In this document: positions 25,526-35,817 of the stretch, piece by piece
How the letters are laid out: every line of letters starts with the position of its first letter
Numbering within the stretch: the stretch's first letter is position 1
Assembly (NCBI GenBank): GCA_028289365.1
Contig: JANQQM010000091.1
Span: 1 to 41,607, forward strand
DNA length: 41,607 bases
Origin: Salaquimonas sp.
GTDB taxonomy: Bacteria; Pseudomonadota; Alphaproteobacteria; Rhizobiales; Rhizobiaceae
Direction: 5' to 3'
The notes under the pieces: model-generated
Databases searched by the model: none
What the model was told of the DNA's origin: nothing
Seen by the model: the letters and a program-made list of their open reading frames with translations, nothing else
Translations under genes and position numbers: made by a program

Positions 25526-25966
25526 ATGAGCAAGAACCAAATCCAGGATTGGCACGGCTGCCCTACGCGTTATGCCGCCGGTATTTTGGCGGATAAGTGG
25601 TGTTTCCTGATTCTAAGGGACGCTCTACTTCACGGAAAACGTACATACTCCGAATTCTTGAACTCGCCTGAAGGCGTGTCGACCAACATACTTGCTGATC
25701 GACTGGTCAAGTTGGAGGCAAACGGCATGTTGGATCGACAGATCGACCCGCGCAAGGCAAGTAGGGTCTGTTATTTTCCGACGCGAAAGGCCCGCGACAT
25801 CCTTCCGGCATTGTTGGCGTTGATGGTTTGGTCAACCCGTTACGACCAATTCACGGACGCGCCGGAGAGCTTTGCGCAAGCCTATAACGATGACCCGGTG
25901 GCGACTGTGAATTGGTACGAGGAAGAGATCGACCGGGTAGATGCGTCTATAAAAGGTGGCGAATAG
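25526..25966 (+). CDS. HxlR-family transcriptional regulator
   Basis: A 146-residue winged-helix regulator. The family core is clear: CPTRYAAGILADKWCFLILRDALLHGKRTYSEFL followed by EGVSTNILADRLVKLEANGMLDR and a wing with RVCYFPTRKARDILPAL. Cys12 occupies the conserved N-terminal position that senses electrophiles or thiol stress in several members. It is divergent from the VOC gene and a membrane protein across a gap with palindromic repeats, so it probably regulates these two genes and itself. It is convergent with a GNAT gene. Confidence 0.93.
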   Translation: MSKNQIQDWHGCPTRYAAGILADKWCFLILRDALLHGKRTYSEFLNSPEGVSTNILADRLVKLEANGMLDRQIDPRKASRVCYFPTRKARDILPALLALMVWSTRYDQFTDAPESFAQAYNDDPVATVNWYEEEIDRVDASIKGGE

Positions 25967-25976
25967 TCACCGCACT

Positions 25977-27451
<1,475 letters not shown>

Positions 27452-27580
27452 TTACTGCTTCCTTTTGTGTCGATGGAACCCCGGTTCGGGGCAGAGGACG
27501 AAATCGGCGAATGTCTAGCGGTATTGGCCCCTTGAGGCAATGGTCTAGGCACAATTTGCCTGCCGCAGGCTTTCGGGCCG

Positions 27581-28327
27581 CTAATACCCCAGGGCATCCA
27601 GATACCGCTTCACGGCACCACCCATGCCATGGATCAGCGCCTCGCTTGTCAATGCATGTCCAATCGAGACCTCTTTCAAGCCGGGAATTGCCTTGGCCAA
27701 AGCCGGAATATTCTCAACCGTCAGATCGTGCCCGGCATTCATGTCCAGCCCGTTTCCGATGCAATACGCCGCCGTATTTTCGATATCTTTCAATTCCTTG
27801 GCAGCTTTTTCTGAATCATCGTAACAAGCACCATAGGGTCCGGTATAGATCTCCACCCGCTCGGCACCGGTCGCCGCTGCTGCAACAATCTGCTCCTCGC
27901 TGGCATCGGGGTCGCAAAACAGCGAGACGCGAATTTGTTTCTCATGCAACTCCGATACGCAGTTTTTCAGAAATTCTGCATTGGCGATAAAGTCCCACCC
28001 GTGATCCGAAGTAGCCTGACCCGGATCGTCTGGCACCAGGGTCACTTGATCCGGCTCATTGGCAATACACAAGGCAAGAAATTCCGCTGACGGATAACCT
28101 TCGATATTATATTCCCGGTCGGGAAAGGCATCATCGATTAGCGCCCGCAGCGCCGGGACATCGGCACGGCGGATATGCCGCTCATCCGGCCGCGGATGCA
28201 CCGTCAGACCGGCGGCACCTGCCTCAAGCGCCAATGCGCCCAGGCCTGATACACTGGGCCACGGCAGATTGCGCCGATTTCGCAGCATGGCAACCGCATT
28301 GAGATTTACCGATAATTTGGCAGACAT
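27581..28327 (-). CDS. pdxJ: pyridoxine 5'-phosphate synthase
   Basis: A 248-residue TIM-barrel enzyme from ATG 28327 ([19 protein letters not shown]); the upstream frame extension is unsupported. It condenses 1-deoxyxylulose 5-phosphate with 3-amino-2-oxopropyl phosphate to make pyridoxine 5'-phosphate. [19 protein letters not shown] and [11 protein letters not shown] are the substrate-binding segments of the family. It converges with nothing and is followed 129 bp later by ilvC on the same strand. The frequent partner acpS is not adjacent. Confidence 0.96.
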   Translation of the reverse strand: MSAKLSVNLNAVAMLRNRRNLPWPSVSGLGALALEAGAAGLTVHPRPDERHIRRADVPALRALIDDAFPDREYNIEGYPSAEFLALCIANEPDQVTLVPDDPGQATSDHGWDFIANAEFLKNCVSELHEKQIRVSLFCDPDASEEQIVAAAATGAERVEIYTGPYGACYDDSEKAAKELKDIENTAAYCIGNGLDMNAGHDLTVENIPALAKAIPGLKEVSIGHALTSEALIHGMGGAVKRYLDALGY

Positions 28328-28524
28328 GACATTGACCAGCAAGAACGAGTTGAAAATGCTCAGCAAGCCTACTGAGGTTGAATAATGCGTTTACGCCTCG
28401 TTTAGCATGATTGCAAACCATCTTCGTTTAGGGGTTTGTATGTAAAACTTTAAACATCGGCTTATGTCGATGGAAGCACTTGGCAGCTAATACGTTACTA
28501 CCCCGACTTCTTTGACCGTATGGA

Positions 28525-30750
28525 ATGAATTTGTTGCCTCAATTGCCGATCTCTGCCGTCTACATGGCTGGCACCGTTTTGCTCATCCTGGTGCTGGGAT
28601 TCGCTTTGTTTTCTGGCCGCAAGGCACTCCGGAAGTCCAAACGCCAATTTAATCAGACATCCGAGACCATCGAAAATCTCTGCGAAGGATTTTACCGCGC
28701 GACGCTGGATGGAAATCTGTTTTATGCAAACAGCGCCTTTGCGCAGCTAATTGGCTTCAAATCAGGCGAGAGTTTTCTGGCCGAGTCTGATTTCAGTTCC
28801 CGCGGGAACTACGTGGAGCCCGGACGCCGGGAACAATTTAGAAAACTGCTTGCGACAGAAGGCAAGGTGACCAATTTCGTCTCCCAGATATTCAGGCATA
28901 ACTCCACACAAAAGATCTGGATCTCGGAAAATGCCTGGATCGTTCGGGATCCCGCAACCGGAAAACCCATTCACTATGAAGGGTCTGTCCGGGAAATCTC
29001 CCAGCAGATCGAACGAATTGCATTTGAACTGAGGCTGGAAAAGCTCGCAAACAACCTGCCCGGCGGATTGTTCCAGCTCTTGCGTCATGCCGACGGCAGT
29101 TTCTCTGTACCCTATGCGAGCACCGGGTTCTGTAATCTGCTCGGTCTGGAAGACATCAATGGTATTGGCGACCCATCCGGATATCTCCATCGGATTCACA
29201 AGGAAGATCTACCCGATTACCTGCGGCATATCCGGCAGTCCGCATTGACGCTCGAGCAATGGTCGAGTGAATTTAGATTTATCCGCAAAAAGGGAGACAC
29301 ACGGTGGCTTATGGTCACTGCAACGCCTGAGAAAATTTCCAATGGCCAGATCATCTGGCATGGACATGTCAACGATGTTACCGCACGCAAGGCGACCGAA
29401 AAGAAGGTCAAACAGCTTGCCTATTACGACGAGCTGACCGGCCTACCCAATCGCGGTGCAATCACCAAGCGGCTTGAAAAGGAAATTCTTGTCAATGCAC
29501 GCAAGGATCATCATGCTGCCCTGCTGTTTGTCGATCTGGACAATTTCAAGACCCTGAACGACACCTACGGCCATGAAATGGGCGACCGGTTATTGCGCAA
29601 GGTTGCTGCAAGACTTCAGAAATCCTGCAGGGCCACAGACGCTGTAGGTCGGTTTGGTGGAGATGAATTTGTCGTCCTGATCACAGATCTCGGCAAGGAT
29701 CACGATGAGGCGATTGCAAATACAAGAAGTGCTGCAAGCAATATACTCTCAGAATTTTCCAGGGGGTTCGATCTTGGCGAGCTGCAACATGTAACCTCAC
29801 CAAGCATCGGCGCGGTCTTGTTCGGCAGCGATCGTCCGCAGGCATCAGAAATTATCAAGAGCGCCGATATCGCCATGTATGAGGCAAAGAAGAACGGAAG
29901 AAACCGCTATGTTCTTTTTGATCCTGCAAACCTCCAGGATGTTTCCGAGCAATACGCAATCCAGGGACAACTGCGCAGCGCGATTGAAAATAACGAACTT
30001 TTCTTTGATTTTCAGCCGCAGGTCGATGCCGATGGCACCATCACCGGATGCGAGGCATTGGTCAGATGGAACCACCCGCAGAGGGGGCAGTTGCTACCGA
30101 ATGAGTTCGTTCCAATGGCGGAAATGTGCGGCCAGATTACCGCGATCAATAAGTGGGTAGTCGATACTGCCGTCACCACATTGCAGCGCTGGGCAAAGAG
30201 CAAGGTGATGCGTGACTTGTCGCTGTCGGTCAACATTCCAAGCCACGAATTGCGCTCTCCGGAATTCATGGCCAATGTCATGGAAATGCTCCGGGAGCAT
30301 GAAATCGATGGCACACGCCTGACGCTTGAACTTACAGAACAGGGCATTACCCGCAACACACCGGAAATCATTAGACACATGAACCAGCTTAAGGAGCTTG
30401 GCATCCGGTTGTCGCTGGACGATTTCGGAACCGGCTATTCCTCGCTGTCGCAATTGAATAATTTCCCCTTCGATCAGGTTAAGATCGATGGCGTGTTTGT
30501 CTCCGATCTAGAAAACCGCGAATCCAGCCGTACGCTCATCGAGGCTATCCTGAGCATGGCCCAGGCTTTGAACCTTGATACCGTCGCCGAGCATGTCGGC
30601 AATGAGTACCAGACGACCTTTCTGACGGAGCGTGGTTGCAGAAAATTTCAGGGCTATCACTTCCATGAACCCATGGGCGAACTGGCATTGCATGAAGTGG
30701 TAAAGGGCAGAACGGAAGAAGAAAAACGCCAGAACGCGATTGGGTCGTAA
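28525..30750 (+). CDS. PAS-GGDEF-EAL cyclic-di-GMP signalling protein
   Basis: A 741-residue sensor. A membrane helix lies at about residues 11-31, followed by two PAS domains (about 45-165 and 175-295). The GGDEF domain has RFGGDEF near residue 375 with an RATD inhibitory site five residues upstream. The EAL domain starts with EALVRW near 509 and includes ELTEQG, DDFGTGYSS and KIDGVFV. Both catalytic signatures look intact, so synthesis and breakdown of cyclic-di-GMP are possible; one is often dominant. The PAS domains would set activity from an unknown signal. The gene is monocistronic and convergent with the helicase gene. Confidence 0.95.
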   Translation: MNLLPQLPISAVYMAGTVLLILVLGFALFSGRKALRKSKRQFNQTSETIENLCEGFYRATLDGNLFYANSAFAQLIGFKSGESFLAESDFSSRGNYVEPGRREQFRKLLATEGKVTNFVSQIFRHNSTQKIWISENAWIVRDPATGKPIHYEGSVREISQQIERIAFELRLEKLANNLPGGLFQLLRHADGSFSVPYASTGFCNLLGLEDINGIGDPSGYLHRIHKEDLPDYLRHIRQSALTLEQWSSEFRFIRKKGDTRWLMVTATPEKISNGQIIWHGHVNDVTARKATEKKVKQLAYYDELTGLPNRGAITKRLEKEILVNARKDHHAALLFVDLDNFKTLNDTYGHEMGDRLLRKVAARLQKSCRATDAVGRFGGDEFVVLITDLGKDHDEAIANTRSAASNILSEFSRGFDLGELQHVTSPSIGAVLFGSDRPQASEIIKSADIAMYEAKKNGRNRYVLFDPANLQDVSEQYAIQGQLRSAIENNELFFDFQPQVDADGTITGCEALVRWNHPQRGQLLPNEFVPMAEMCGQITAINKWVVDTAVTTLQRWAKSKVMRDLSLSVNIPSHELRSPEFMANVMEMLREHEIDGTRLTLELTEQGITRNTPEIIRHMNQLKELGIRLSLDDFGTGYSSLSQLNNFPFDQVKIDGVFVSDLENRESSRTLIEAILSMAQALNLDTVAEHVGNEYQTTFLTERGCRKFQGYHFHEPMGELALHEVVKGRTEEEKRQNAIGS

Positions 30751-30777
30751 CAGCGCCCTACCCGCCTTCGGAAAACC

Positions 30778-31920
30778 TCAACGCACAATTGTCAGGCGTT
30801 CGGCAGCCCTTGTGATCGCCGTATAGAGCCAGCGGGTTCGATGTTCACGAAAGGCGAAACTCTCGTCGAACAACACGATTTCATCCCATTGCGAGCCCTG
30901 CGCCTTGTGGACGGTCAAGGCATAGCCATAGTCAAAATCGTCATGGCGTCGTTTGGTCTGCCAGGGAATTTCCCTTTCCGGTTCTTCAAAGACAGATTTG
31001 AGCAGTTTGACCTTTGCATTGGCGCGTTCGACGCCTTCATCTTCGGAGCGCACCAGCAGGCTGATTGCGGGCTTTGTGGTGCGGGGAGCACTCACGACCT
31101 GCCACAGCGAACCGTTGAGCAACCCCTTGGCGGTATCATTCCTGAGGCAGACAAGCTTGTCGCCGGCCGCAGGGAGCAACCCGTCAAAACCCTTCAATTC
31201 CCGCAAGCGCGAATTATATCGTCGCCGTGTCCGATTGGTCCCGACCAGGACCTGGTTGGCATCAAGAACCAGGTCGCTGTCGACGTCACGTTTCGAAATG
31301 ACTTTCGCCGTTGCGCCATAGTCGCCATACATGAACTCCCGGCCTTCACGCACCATCAGCGCCAGATCGACGATTGGATTGTCCCGAGCCTGACGGTGGA
31401 CTTCCTCGAGCAGAATGTCGGGCTCATGTTCTGTAAAGAAACCGCCGCCCGAAATCGGCGGCAATTGCCCGGGGTCGCCGAGCACCAGTATCGGCGTACC
31501 GAAGGACAGAAGATCCCGGCCAAGCGCCTCGTCGACCATCGAACACTCATCGATGATGATCAGCTTTGCCTTGGCGACAGGACTTCGGTGGTTAAGCGAG
31601 AATGTCGGCGCGATCGAAGTCTTGCCCGTTTCCTCATCTTCCACAGTCTCCTCACCGCGCGGCCGGTAAATCAAGGAGTGGATTGTCGAAGCGCCCGCTG
31701 CCCCTCTCGAGCGCAGAACCTGGGCCGCCTTTCCGGTAAACGCCGCAAACAACACATCTCCATCGACACCTTCGGCAATATGCCGCGCAAGCGTCGTCTT
31801 CCCGCTGCCGGCGTAACCAAAAAGACGGAAGATCTGCCGATCACCAGCCTTCAGCCAGCGATCCACAGCGACCAGCGCCTGATCCTGTTCGGGAGAAAAT
31901 TCCATGACGCTTACTGGCAC
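30778..31920 (-). CDS. RecD-like AAA/UvrD-type ATP-dependent DNA helicase
   Basis: A 380-residue SF1B helicase core. It has GYAGSGKTTLARHI (Walker A) near residue 36, IIDECSMVD (Walker B) near 120, GDPGQLPPISGGGFF (motif III), and the C-terminal YALTVHKAQGSQWDEIVLFDE with YTAITRAAERL (motifs V-VI). The length is that of the short RecD2/Dda-like proteins of Rhizobiales. GTG 31920 and ATG 31905 are both possible starts; the latter begins MEFSPEQDQALVAVD. It probably acts in DNA repair or recombination in the cytoplasm. It is convergent with the GGDEF-EAL gene. Confidence 0.9.
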   Translation of the reverse strand: MPVSVMEFSPEQDQALVAVDRWLKAGDRQIFRLFGYAGSGKTTLARHIAEGVDGDVLFAAFTGKAAQVLRSRGAAGASTIHSLIYRPRGEETVEDEETGKTSIAPTFSLNHRSPVAKAKLIIIDECSMVDEALGRDLLSFGTPILVLGDPGQLPPISGGGFFTEHEPDILLEEVHRQARDNPIVDLALMVREGREFMYGDYGATAKVISKRDVDSDLVLDANQVLVGTNRTRRRYNSRLRELKGFDGLLPAAGDKLVCLRNDTAKGLLNGSLWQVVSAPRTTKPAISLLVRSEDEGVERANAKVKLLKSVFEEPEREIPWQTKRRHDDFDYGYALTVHKAQGSQWDEIVLFDESFAFREHRTRWLYTAITRAAERLTIVR

Positions 31921-31982
31921 GATTCTTTTCCGGCGGGAACGCCAATAAACTCAACAAAGATAAAATGGCGACGTCAGGCCGA

Positions 31983-32576
31983 CTATTGCAACATCGGCCA
32001 CAAGGACGCGACCAGCATTACCGCCATGGAGTAATTGAAAACCCTCAAGATCTTGGGGTCTGAAAGCCATCTGCGCATTCCGGTTCCCATGGCACACCAG
32101 GCTGATACGCAGGGTAGATTTATGGTCATGAAGACGAAGGCAACAAGCAGCACGCTAAACCAGTAGCGGTCTTCAAGCGTGTAGATCGCCATCGCCGAAA
32201 CGGCCATGACCCAGGCTTTCGGATTGACCCATTGAAACGCCGCAGCCTGGAAAAAAGTCAGCGGTTTGCCGCTCGCCTCACGCGCCTCGATCGGGCCTGA
32301 AACAGCGATTCTCCAAGCCAGGTAAATCAGATAGGTGGCACCGGCAAACTTCACCGCCGTGAAGGCAACCGGTGCCGAGATCAGCAATTGGCCAAGCCCT
32401 GCCCCAACGCACAACAACAGAAATCCGAAACCGATCGCAATCCCCAACATGTGCGGAATTGTCGGCTGAAACCCGTAATTTACGCCCGACGCCAACAACA
32501 TGAGATTGTTAGGACCCGGCGTAATGGATGAGACAAAGGAATAGACGCAAAGCGCTAGGAACAACTCGACGGACAA
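31983..32576 (-). CDS. LysE/RhtB-family translocator
   Basis: A 197-residue membrane exporter with about six helices and the signature SSITPGPNNLMLLASGVNYG near the N-terminus, then GWRI...FQWVNPKAWVMA. LysE-type proteins export amino acids such as lysine, threonine or homoserine. The start is TTG 32576 with TTGGAGG just upstream. It stands alone, between the helicase gene and a hypothetical envelope protein. Substrate not determined. Confidence 0.9.
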   Translation of the reverse strand: MSVELFLALCVYSFVSSITPGPNNLMLLASGVNYGFQPTIPHMLGIAIGFGFLLLCVGAGLGQLLISAPVAFTAVKFAGATYLIYLAWRIAVSGPIEAREASGKPLTFFQAAAFQWVNPKAWVMAVSAMAIYTLEDRYWFSVLLVAFVFMTINLPCVSAWCAMGTGMRRWLSDPKILRVFNYSMAVMLVASLWPMLQ

Positions 32577-32672
32577 GAGGCCTCCAAATTAGGTCAGTAA
32601 TTATGACCTATTTCATCCTATCATGCGCAAATTTGATCCGGCAACCTGAAAATTGTTTCAGGCTACGCCCAA

Positions 32673-33185
32673 TCAATTTGGTTGGAAGCTCTCCGGATTG
32701 CGATGATATCCGGGGCCAACTGTCAGTGGTTCATCAGGCACGATTGTGCTGTCTATGCTGCTCTTGAAATGTCGGACCTGTTTTTCAATCAGCGTTTTCC
32801 CGGTGTAATCATACAGGCTGATCACCACCTCATATGGCACATCGGCCTTCACGCCGCGAACACCTGGCGAGCGCAGGGAATAATTTGTGGTACGGGCGTT
32901 CACTCGGACTTGTTGGATGAAAGGTTTGCCGCCAGCCGGATCCTCAAATCGCGCTTCGATGATCGATCCGACTTCAAGCGGTTTCTGGACCTTGACCGAG
33001 AACCCGTAAAACGCTTCCGAAACACGATAATTGAATATGAAACCACCGCCGGTCACCGCCAGATAGGGTTTATCCGCAAGATCTTCGCCCGTAATCCAGC
33101 CATAGGCGATCAGCACCAAAGCCAATGCCGACAGGGTGACCGCCATCCTGAAAAAAGTAAAACCTGCAAAGATGCGCTTCAGCAT
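32673..33185 (-). CDS. hypothetical single-pass envelope protein
   Basis: A 170-residue protein from ATG 33185 with an N-terminal membrane anchor or signal sequence (residues about 10-28, MAVTLSALALVLIAYGW). The rest is predicted to be periplasmic and beta-rich, with FNYRVSEAFYGFSVKVQKPLEVGS and YEVVISLYDYTGKTLIEKQVRHF. No catalytic motif or family is recognised. It starts 93 bp from the divergent SDR gene. Confidence 0.7.
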   Translation of the reverse strand: MLKRIFAGFTFFRMAVTLSALALVLIAYGWITGEDLADKPYLAVTGGGFIFNYRVSEAFYGFSVKVQKPLEVGSIIEARFEDPAGGKPFIQQVRVNARTTNYSLRSPGVRGVKADVPYEVVISLYDYTGKTLIEKQVRHFKSSIDSTIVPDEPLTVGPGYHRNPESFQPN

Positions 33186-33277
33186 TGGATTTCGCCAATC
33201 TCGGCCTAAATAAAGGTCTCTACAGTAAAGCATCTATACGGCACTCCCACCAATCGCAGGCAATTTGGAGAAGACAT

Positions 33278-34039
33278 ATGGACACCTTGTCGGGCAAAAC
33301 CGCACTGGTTACCGGCGCCAGCCGGGGAATAGGTGAGGCCGCAGCACGCCATCTGGGTGAGTTGGGCGTGAATGTTGTCCTGACTGCACGCACTGCAAGC
33401 GATATTGTAAAAATCGCTGGCGAAATCAACGAAAACGGCGGAAAGGCGATCGCTATTCAATGCGACGTTTCAAATTATGATGACGTCCTGCACACGGTCG
33501 AAAAATGCGTTGAAACCTTCGGCTCGCTCGATATCCTGGTCAACAATGCCGGTGTAGTTGAGCCGATTGCCAGGATCACCGATTCCGATCCCGTAACCTG
33601 GGGTCACGTCATCGATATCAACGTCAAGGGCGTCTATCACGGCATCAGGGCGGCAGCGCCGGTCATGGAAAAACAGGGCTCCGGCGTCATCATCAATATC
33701 AGTTCCGGAGCGGCCACCAGCGCATTGGAAGGTTGGAGCCAATATTGCTCCAGCAAGGCGGCCGCACTTTCACTGACCAGATGCGCTCAGCTTGAGCTTT
33801 CGCCGGGCGGCATCCGTGTCGTCGGGCTGAGCCCCGGCACCGTGGCAACGCAAATGCAGATCGACATCAAGGCGTCCGGCATTAACCCAGTAAGCAGGCT
33901 GGATCCATCGGTTCATATCCCGCCATTGTGGGTCGCCAAGGCAATTGCATACCTGGCTACCGACGACGCAAGTGAATTCGATGGTGGTGACTTCTCTCTG
34001 CGTGACGAGGGAAACCGCGCCCGAGTGGGTGTCGGCTAG
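33278..34039 (+). CDS. short-chain dehydrogenase/reductase
   Basis: A 253-residue classical SDR from ATG 33278 with GGAG 7 nt upstream; the upstream frame is not supported. The cofactor motif is TGASRGIGEAAA near residue 13, then CDVSNYDD, NNAGVV near 90, a catalytic serine in INISSGA near 142, and YCSSKAAAL near 155 with the Tyr-x3-Lys pair as Y-CSS-K. RTAS after strand 2 (ARTA) suggests NADP preference. It reduces or oxidises an alcohol/ketone, and the substrate is unknown. It is convergent with a GGDEF gene. Confidence 0.93.
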   Translation: MDTLSGKTALVTGASRGIGEAAARHLGELGVNVVLTARTASDIVKIAGEINENGGKAIAIQCDVSNYDDVLHTVEKCVETFGSLDILVNNAGVVEPIARITDSDPVTWGHVIDINVKGVYHGIRAAAPVMEKQGSGVIINISSGAATSALEGWSQYCSSKAAALSLTRCAQLELSPGGIRVVGLSPGTVATQMQIDIKASGINPVSRLDPSVHIPPLWVAKAIAYLATDDASEFDGGDFSLRDEGNRARVGVG

Positions 34040-34070
34040 AAAGCCATGCCGGCACTAGATTTGCAAATCG

Positions 34071-35030
34071 CTAACAGGCGATTCTGATATCGGGACAATA
34101 TTGTCTGGCAATGAAATTACCCCCTCCCCCATTCTTTGCATCATACATCACGCTATCCGCCTGTAACCATAGATCAGAAACATCAGTGGCCGGATCATCG
34201 GAATAGATAATTCCGATACTGGCCCCTACTGACATCTTTTTCCCTGAAATCGATATGGGCTTGCTGATCAGATCAACAACCCGCCGCGCAATTGCTGCCA
34301 AAGAGCCAGGTTCGGTAATTCCGGTTTGCAGGATTGCAAACTCGTCGCCGCCAAGCCTGGAAACGACATCCCTCCCCCGAAAACATCGCATCAGCCGCTC
34401 TGCAATTACCTTGAGCACCGCGTCGCCGGCCGCATGACCATGCTGATCATTGATTTCCTTGAAATTGTCGAGATCAAGAAACATCAGGGCCAGACAGGAT
34501 CCACGTTTGATTTCCCGGACCGCAGCCTCCACGCAATCCTCAATCCGCCGCCGGTTGCATAGATCCGTCAGCAGGTCGTGATACGCCATGTGCTCGATCT
34601 CTTTTTTCAGATCATAAATTTCGGTGATGTCGGTATGGGTGCTCAGCCAACCGCCACCATCTAGAGGTTTGTGCCTGACAGACAGTACTCTTCCATCACG
34701 CATATGATGAACATCGGTCTTCTCCACAGCATCATAAGCCGTCTGCAACCGATCGGCGATATAGGCCTCGCCCTCGACATTCGGTATGCAGTTAACCACG
34801 ATTCTCTGCTTCAGGATTTCAATCAGCGAAACGCCGGTCTTGGTCAGTTCGATTGGAATTTTGTAGATTTCAGCATAACGGTCATTGCAGGCTATAAGCC
34901 TTTGACGCCCATCGAAGAGGCAGACCCCGTCATGAAGATGTTGAAGCAGATTCATTAGGGCGCAGTTTGCATGCCTCTTTTCCAGCGGGGAAAACTCGAC
35001 CGCTACAATATGGTTGCCAGTCATAATCAC
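34071..35030 (-). CDS. PAS-GGDEF diguanylate cyclase
   Basis: A 319-residue soluble diguanylate cyclase. An N-terminal PAS domain (about 25-140, with LHDGVCLFDGRQRLIACNDRYAEIY) is joined to a GGDEF domain with LLTDLCNRR near 155 and SRLGGDEFAIL near 235, preceded by an RGRD inhibitory site. Catalytic residues are intact, so it should make cyclic-di-GMP from GTP in response to a signal sensed by the PAS domain. GTG 35030 has GGAG 5 nt upstream; ATG 35024 is possible. A 177-bp AT-rich gap separates it from ilvH, so it probably has its own promoter there. Confidence 0.93.
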   Translation of the reverse strand: MIMTGNHIVAVEFSPLEKRHANCALMNLLQHLHDGVCLFDGRQRLIACNDRYAEIYKIPIELTKTGVSLIEILKQRIVVNCIPNVEGEAYIADRLQTAYDAVEKTDVHHMRDGRVLSVRHKPLDGGGWLSTHTDITEIYDLKKEIEHMAYHDLLTDLCNRRRIEDCVEAAVREIKRGSCLALMFLDLDNFKEINDQHGHAAGDAVLKVIAERLMRCFRGRDVVSRLGGDEFAILQTGITEPGSLAAIARRVVDLISKPISISGKKMSVGASIGIIYSDDPATDVSDLWLQADSVMYDAKNGGGGNFIARQYCPDIRIAC

Positions 35031-35207
35031 CCGTACTCCAAGTGAAATGGCCGCCCTGGGATATCTTATTTCATGAAAATGGAAACAAATTATAAATCAA
35101 TACATAATAAGTAATACACGTACATAAGATGATACTAAATTATATTTGCCAAATAATATATTACGCCTTTATTATAATTGTTGGTTTTGTTGAAGTTTTA
35201 GGATTCA

Positions 35208-35792
35208 TTACTGCTGATTCGACATCCCGTCGGGCCCGCGCCCGACCGCGGCCACCCCGGTACGACAGACCTCTACAAGACCTAGCGGCTCCATGATCGC
35301 GATAAACTGCTCGATCTTGGAAATCCTGCCGGTGATCTCAAAGGTGAAATGCTCGGTGGATGCATCAATCACCTGCGCCCGGAATGCATCTGCCAGCCGC
35401 ATCGCTTCTACCCGGTCATTGCCCTTGCCGGCGACTTTCACCAGCGCAAGCTCACGTTCCAGCGGCTTGTCGTAACCACGCTCCTCCGAAAGCAGGGTGA
35501 GGTCGACAACCCGATGCACTGGCACAGTGCGCTCCAGCTGCTTCTTGATCTGCTCAAGAACATGCTCCGTGCCCGAAGAAACGATGGTTATCCGCGACAG
35601 GTGCTTTTCATGGCTGGTTTCCGACACCGTCAGGCTTTCAATATTGTATCCACGGCCGGAAAACAGGCCGATCACCCGCGCCAGCACACCCGGCTGGTTG
35701 TCCACCAGCACAGATAGCAAGTGTTGTCTTGGTCGCTCGGTTTCCTTGACGATGAAATAGGCCGAACCGGTTCCAGTTTTGTGTGCATTCAT
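35208..35792 (-). CDS. ilvH: acetolactate synthase small (regulatory) subunit
   Basis: A 194-residue subunit from ATG 35792 (MNAHKTGTG); the longer frame overlaps ilvI. The N-terminal ACT domain LLSVLVDNQPGVLARVIGLFSGRGYNIESLTV binds valine for feedback inhibition, and the C-terminal domain begins near ELALVKV. It activates and regulates IlvI in branched-chain amino acid synthesis. It follows ilvI by 25 bp in one operon controlled by the leader attenuator upstream of ilvI. Confidence 0.97.
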   Translation of the reverse strand: MNAHKTGTGSAYFIVKETERPRQHLLSVLVDNQPGVLARVIGLFSGRGYNIESLTVSETSHEKHLSRITIVSSGTEHVLEQIKKQLERTVPVHRVVDLTLLSEERGYDKPLERELALVKVAGKGNDRVEAMRLADAFRAQVIDASTEHFTFEITGRISKIEQFIAIMEPLGLVEVCRTGVAAVGRGPDGMSNQQ

Positions 35793-35817
35793 TTTTGTTT
35801 TTCCTTGTCCAACCGGT

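Noticed and set aside
27452-27580. Attenuator or riboswitch upstream of ilvC
   Set aside because: Only short hairpins are present (CCCCG-GTT-CGGGG and GCCTG-CCG-CAGGC); no leader peptide or T-run terminator is visible.
30841-32034. 397-codon plus-strand open frame
   Set aside because: It is antisense to the RecD-like helicase with its Walker motifs and has no recognisable domain.
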